From Subdoligranulum variabile (lineage in GTDB: Bacteria; Bacillota; Clostridia; Oscillospirales; Ruminococcaceae): a stretch of 64,000 nucleotides of DNA. The notes below the pieces were generated by a model, which saw only the letters and a program-made list of their open reading frames with translations, searched no databases and was not told where the DNA came from. A program made the position numbers and the translations under genes. Location of the stretch: NCBI RefSeq assembly GCF_025152575.1, contig NZ_CP102293.1:2294001-2358000 (forward strand). The letters are read 5' to 3'. Of the stretch, positions 61,635 to 64,000 are shown one piece after another (the stretch's first letter is position 1; the number at the start of each line of letters is the position of its first letter).

Positions 61635-62735
61635 ATGGCTGAATTCAATGCAATGGACACCGCCGCCTTCAAGGGCGTGTGGGTTTTCTGCGAGCAGCGC
61701 GAAGGCCAGATCCAGACCATCAGCTATCAGCTGCTGAGCGAAGGCCGCAAGCTGGCCAACGACCTCGGCGTTGAGCTGTGCGGTGTCGTTATGGGCAGCG
61801 AGCTCAACGAAGATTACATCAAGGCGCTGGGCGGCTACGGTGCCGACCGCGTCTACTACCTGGACAGCCCCCTGCTGAAGGACTACACCACCGATGGCTA
61901 TGCCAAGGCGCTGTGCGACCTCATCATGGAGAAGAAGCCCGAGATCATGCTGATCGGCGCCACCAACCTGGGCCGTGACCTTGGTCCCCGCTGCGCTGCC
62001 CGTCTGCACACCGGCCTGACCGCCGACTGCACCCACCTGGATGTGGACGTGGAGAAGTACAAGAACTTCCTGCGCACCACCTCCAACATCGACGTGGACA
62101 ACACCAAGTTCGAGGAGAACACCAACCTGAAGATGACCCGTCCTGCTTTCGGCGGTCACCTGATGGCCACCATCATCTGCCCCCGTTTCCGTCCGCAGAT
62201 GTCCACCGTCCGTCCCGGCGTTATGCAGACCCAGGCCTTCGACGAGGCCGGTGCTGCCAAGGTCGTTGTCGAGAAGATCGCTCCCGCACTGACCGCCGAT
62301 GATATCCATGTGGAGATCCTCGACATCAAGAAGAGCGCCAAGAAGATGGTCGACCTGATCGGTGCCGATGTGGTCGTTTCCGTCGGCCGCGGCATCAGCT
62401 CCGACGTGGACAAGGGCATTGCCCTGGCCGAGGAACTGGCCGGCGTTCTGGGCGGCGTTGTCGGTGCTTCCCGTGCCGTTACCGATGAGGGCTGGCTGTC
62501 CAGCGATCATCAGGTCGGCCAGACCGGCAAGACCGTGCATCCCCGCATCTATGTGGCCCTGGGTATCTCCGGCGCCATCCAGCATGTGGCCGGTATGCAG
62601 GATTCCGATACCATCATCGCCATCAACAAGAACGAGAGCGCCCCGATCTTCGATGTTGCCACCTACGGCATCGTCGGCGATCTGTTCAAGGTCGTTCCCG
62701 AACTGATCAAGGAGATCCGCGCCGCCAAGGCCTGA
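61635..62735 (+). CDS. etfA: Electron transfer flavoprotein alpha subunit
   Basis: A 366-residue EtfA. The C-terminal FAD domain has [49 protein letters not shown] and [23 protein letters not shown], both diagnostic. It pairs with EtfB and Bcd to couple crotonyl-CoA reduction to ferredoxin reduction. AGGAAGGAG precedes ATG 61635. It is the last gene of the operon, followed by a strong terminator. Confidence 0.95.
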   Translation: MAEFNAMDTAAFKGVWVFCEQREGQIQTISYQLLSEGRKLANDLGVELCGVVMGSELNEDYIKALGGYGADRVYYLDSPLLKDYTTDGYAKALCDLIMEKKPEIMLIGATNLGRDLGPRCAARLHTGLTADCTHLDVDVEKYKNFLRTTSNIDVDNTKFEENTNLKMTRPAFGGHLMATIICPRFRPQMSTVRPGVMQTQAFDEAGAAKVVVEKIAPALTADDIHVEILDIKKSAKKMVDLIGADVVVSVGRGISSDVDKGIALAEELAGVLGGVVGASRAVTDEGWLSSDHQVGQTGKTVHPRIYVALGISGAIQHVAGMQDSDTIIAINKNESAPIFDVATYGIVGDLFKVVPELIKEIRAAKA

Positions 62736-62763
62736 TTTCCGGATCACGTTGATCTGAAATAAA

Positions 62764-62795
62764 AGGCGCCGCAGCGAAAGCTGCGGCGCCTTTTT
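62764..62795 (+). terminator. Terminator of the butyrate operon
   Basis: AGGCGCCGCAGC, loop GAAA, GCTGCGGCGCCT, then TTTT. Confidence 0.95.
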
Positions 62796-62810
62796 GTGTT
62801 GCAGATTGCC

Positions 62811-62840
62811 AAAAAGGCCGCCCCGTTTTACCGGAGCGGC
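62811..62840 (-). terminator. Terminator of the DUF4358 lipoprotein gene
   Basis: On the minus strand GCCGCTCC pairs with GGGGCGGC, followed by CTTTTT. Confidence 0.75.
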
Positions 62841-62858
62841 TCTTCACTGTTATTACAA

Positions 62859-63500
62859 TCAGATTTCAGCGTCCTTGCTGTTGGTGTAATCGAAGGTCAC
62901 ACCCAGGGCACCGGGGACGGCGTCCATCAGGGCGTCTACGTCGGTAAGCTCGCTGTTGGTCATCACAAAGAGAACCTTGTCGCCGAAGGTGGCCACCCGG
63001 GCTTTGTCGGCCATGACGCAGACCCACTTGTTCATCTGGACGTTCTCCAGCACCGCATCGGCGATGGTCTGGGCATCGGCTTCGTCCTTGACCCGCAGCA
63101 GCACCAGACTGTAGGCCTGGCTGCCGGTCAGCGATTCGGAATATACGCCCGCATCCACCAGGGCGGCCTGGTCGGCGGTCAGGCCGGTGTGGTAGGTGCA
63201 CCAGCTGGCGTCACTCAGGTCGATGGCATTGGTGGTCAGCATCATCAGTTCCACCGGGTAGGCTTCGTAGATCTTGTCCACCATACCGCTGAGTTCGGCG
63301 TCGGGGGTCAGGGCCACGCCGGTCTCGGGGGTGACTTCCATGCCGGGATCGGAGGCAACGCCGTCGTCCGACGCCACGGGATCGTTGAGGATCTCATCGG
63401 GCAGCGGGGTGGGGGTGGCCTCGGTGGGCTCCTGGGTGTTGCTGCAGGCAGCAAGCAGCAGGGCAGCGGCCAGGCTCAGGCAAAACAGTGCTTTTTTCAT
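62859..63500 (-). CDS. DUF4358-type lipoprotein
   Basis: A 213-residue secreted lipoprotein: signal peptide MKKALFCLSLAAALLLAAC with lipobox LAAC, a Pro/Thr/Asp-rich linker (~20-70), and a folded domain (IYEAYPVELMMLTTNAIDLSD...YHTGLTADQAALVDAGVYSESLTGSQAYSLVLLRVKDEADAQTIADAV) that fits DUF4358. Function unknown. Its ATG overlaps the stop of the upstream cyclo-ligase gene (ATGA), so the two are co-translated. Confidence 0.8.
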   Translation of the reverse strand: MKKALFCLSLAAALLLAACSNTQEPTEATPTPLPDEILNDPVASDDGVASDPGMEVTPETGVALTPDAELSGMVDKIYEAYPVELMMLTTNAIDLSDASWCTYHTGLTADQAALVDAGVYSESLTGSQAYSLVLLRVKDEADAQTIADAVLENVQMNKWVCVMADKARVATFGDKVLFVMTNSELTDVDALMDAVPGALGVTFDYTNSKDAEI

Positions 63501-64000
63501 TGTAAAAGTCCTTTCTCGGTCAGAATTTCATCAGGGGAAAACCGGATGTCCCATCCATCGGCGGGCAGGTCGGGCAGTACCAGCGCTGCGGGACAAAGCA
63601 GCAGACGCTTTCCCTTAGCATGTGCCAAAAATCGGTCATAATACCCGCCGCCGCGGCCCAGCCGCACACCATCGGACCGGACGGCCAGGCAGGGGATGAG
63701 CAGCAGCGTGCGGTCGCCTTCGGGCGGACAGACCGCCAAAAGGTCGCCGGGCGGTTCCGGAATACCGTAGGCACCCTGCCGCAAAAGGGCAAGATCGGGA
63801 ATCTCCACCCACTCCATCCGGCCTGCCCCGCTCACCCGGGGCAGCAAAAGCCGCTTGCCGTCGGCTAAGGCGCGCTGGAGAATAGGCCAGGTGTTGGGCT
63901 CGTCGGGCAGGGAGGCAAAGGCCAGCACGGTGTCCGCCTTTTGCCAGCAGGGCAGCGCAAACAGCGCCTTGGCCATATCCCTGCCCGTAGTTTGCATATT
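63497..64000 (-). CDS. 5-formyltetrahydrofolate cyclo-ligase, partial
   Basis: The C-terminal ~167 residues of 5-FTHF cyclo-ligase (ATP-dependent conversion of 5-formyl-THF to 5,10-methenyl-THF). RLGRGGGYYDRFL is the family's nucleotide/substrate motif, with ADTVLAFASLPDEPNTWPIL and KRLLLPRV before it. The N-terminal basic RR-x-x-L helix is missing and the frame is still open at the window edge, so the true start is outside. It overlaps the lipoprotein gene by four bases. Confidence 0.88.
   Translation of the reverse strand, partial: NMQTTGRDMAKALFALPCWQKADTVLAFASLPDEPNTWPILQRALADGKRLLLPRVSGAGRMEWVEIPDLALLRQGAYGIPEPPGDLLAVCPPEGDRTLLLIPCLAVRSDGVRLGRGGGYYDRFLAHAKGKRLLLCPAALVLPDLPADGWDIRFSPDEILTEKGLLQ

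Noticed and set aside
59571-62747. Long minus-strand frames opposite bcd, etfB and etfA
   Set aside because: Antisense shadows of conserved genes in GC-rich DNA.
1-64000. CRISPR array, rRNA or insertion sequence with transposase
   Set aside because: No regularly spaced repeats, rRNA-like sequence or transposase gene was seen; recombinases present are tyrosine integrases and intron maturases only.

Overview
The window runs from the interior of a Tn1549-type integrative conjugative element (ICE, 1 to about 41.5 kb), through a smaller mobilizable island (about 41.5-50.5 kb), into ordinary chromosome (50.6-64.0 kb). The chromosome is GC-rich with mostly C/G-ending codons. It carries a complete butyrate pathway: thiolase, crotonase, 3-hydroxybutyryl-CoA dehydrogenase, butyryl-CoA dehydrogenase with EtfB/EtfA, and divergently phosphotransbutyrylase plus butyrate kinase. 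With Gram-positive-style ribosome binding sites, promoters and mobile elements, this points to a gut butyrate producer of the Oscillospiraceae / clostridial cluster IV (Subdoligranulum/Gemmiger/Faecalibacterium-like). The genus is an inference.

ICE, 0-24.5 kb (processing and mobilization backbone): an ArdC/YodL polyvalent protein, a TTRAP-family protein, a small low-GC cargo (two alpha/beta hydrolases and a GNAT acetyltransferase), and a giant methylase/SNF2-helicase gene. That gene is split by two group II introns, one in the Walker A codon run and one next to the DEAH box. Joining the three exons restores one 2929-residue frame. A second gene (TnpV family) is encoded inside exon 1 in another frame. 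DUF3848/3849, MobC, two small conserved ICE genes, an inverted AlbA-type regulator and a MOBP relaxase follow.

ICE, 24.7-41.4 kb (cargo and integration): cargo 1 is an XRE regulator plus a two-component system with a MacB-type ABC exporter; the same operator-like motif sits at the same distance from the -10 box of both cargo 1 promoters. Cargo 2 is a divergent two-component system plus a LanFEG/Cpr-type peptide-resistance ABC operon ending in a lipoprotein and a receiver-only protein. Two divergent copies of a structured leader plus a sigma-like gene bracket cargo 2. An excisionase and two tandem tyrosine integrases close the element.

Island, about 41.5-50.5 kb: a tyrosine integrase, an XRE repressor with a palindrome inside a consensus promoter, a small protein, a RepA-like ATPase and a MobV relaxase. 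Its cargo is two adjacent, AT-rich, paralogous proteins, each ending in a HEPN RX4H motif at residues 424-429 (ApeA-like, probable anti-phage RNases), followed by a broken CPBP protease gene. A 20-base direct repeat lies at 41534 and 50541.

Chromosome, 50.6-64 kb: an NCS2 purine permease with a palindrome over its -35 box, a 3D/G5 cell-wall protein, ptb-buk (minus strand), coaD, thl-crt-hbd-bcd-etfB-etfA, and on the minus strand a DUF4358 lipoprotein coupled to a partial 5-formyltetrahydrofolate cyclo-ligase. No tRNA, rRNA or CRISPR array was seen.
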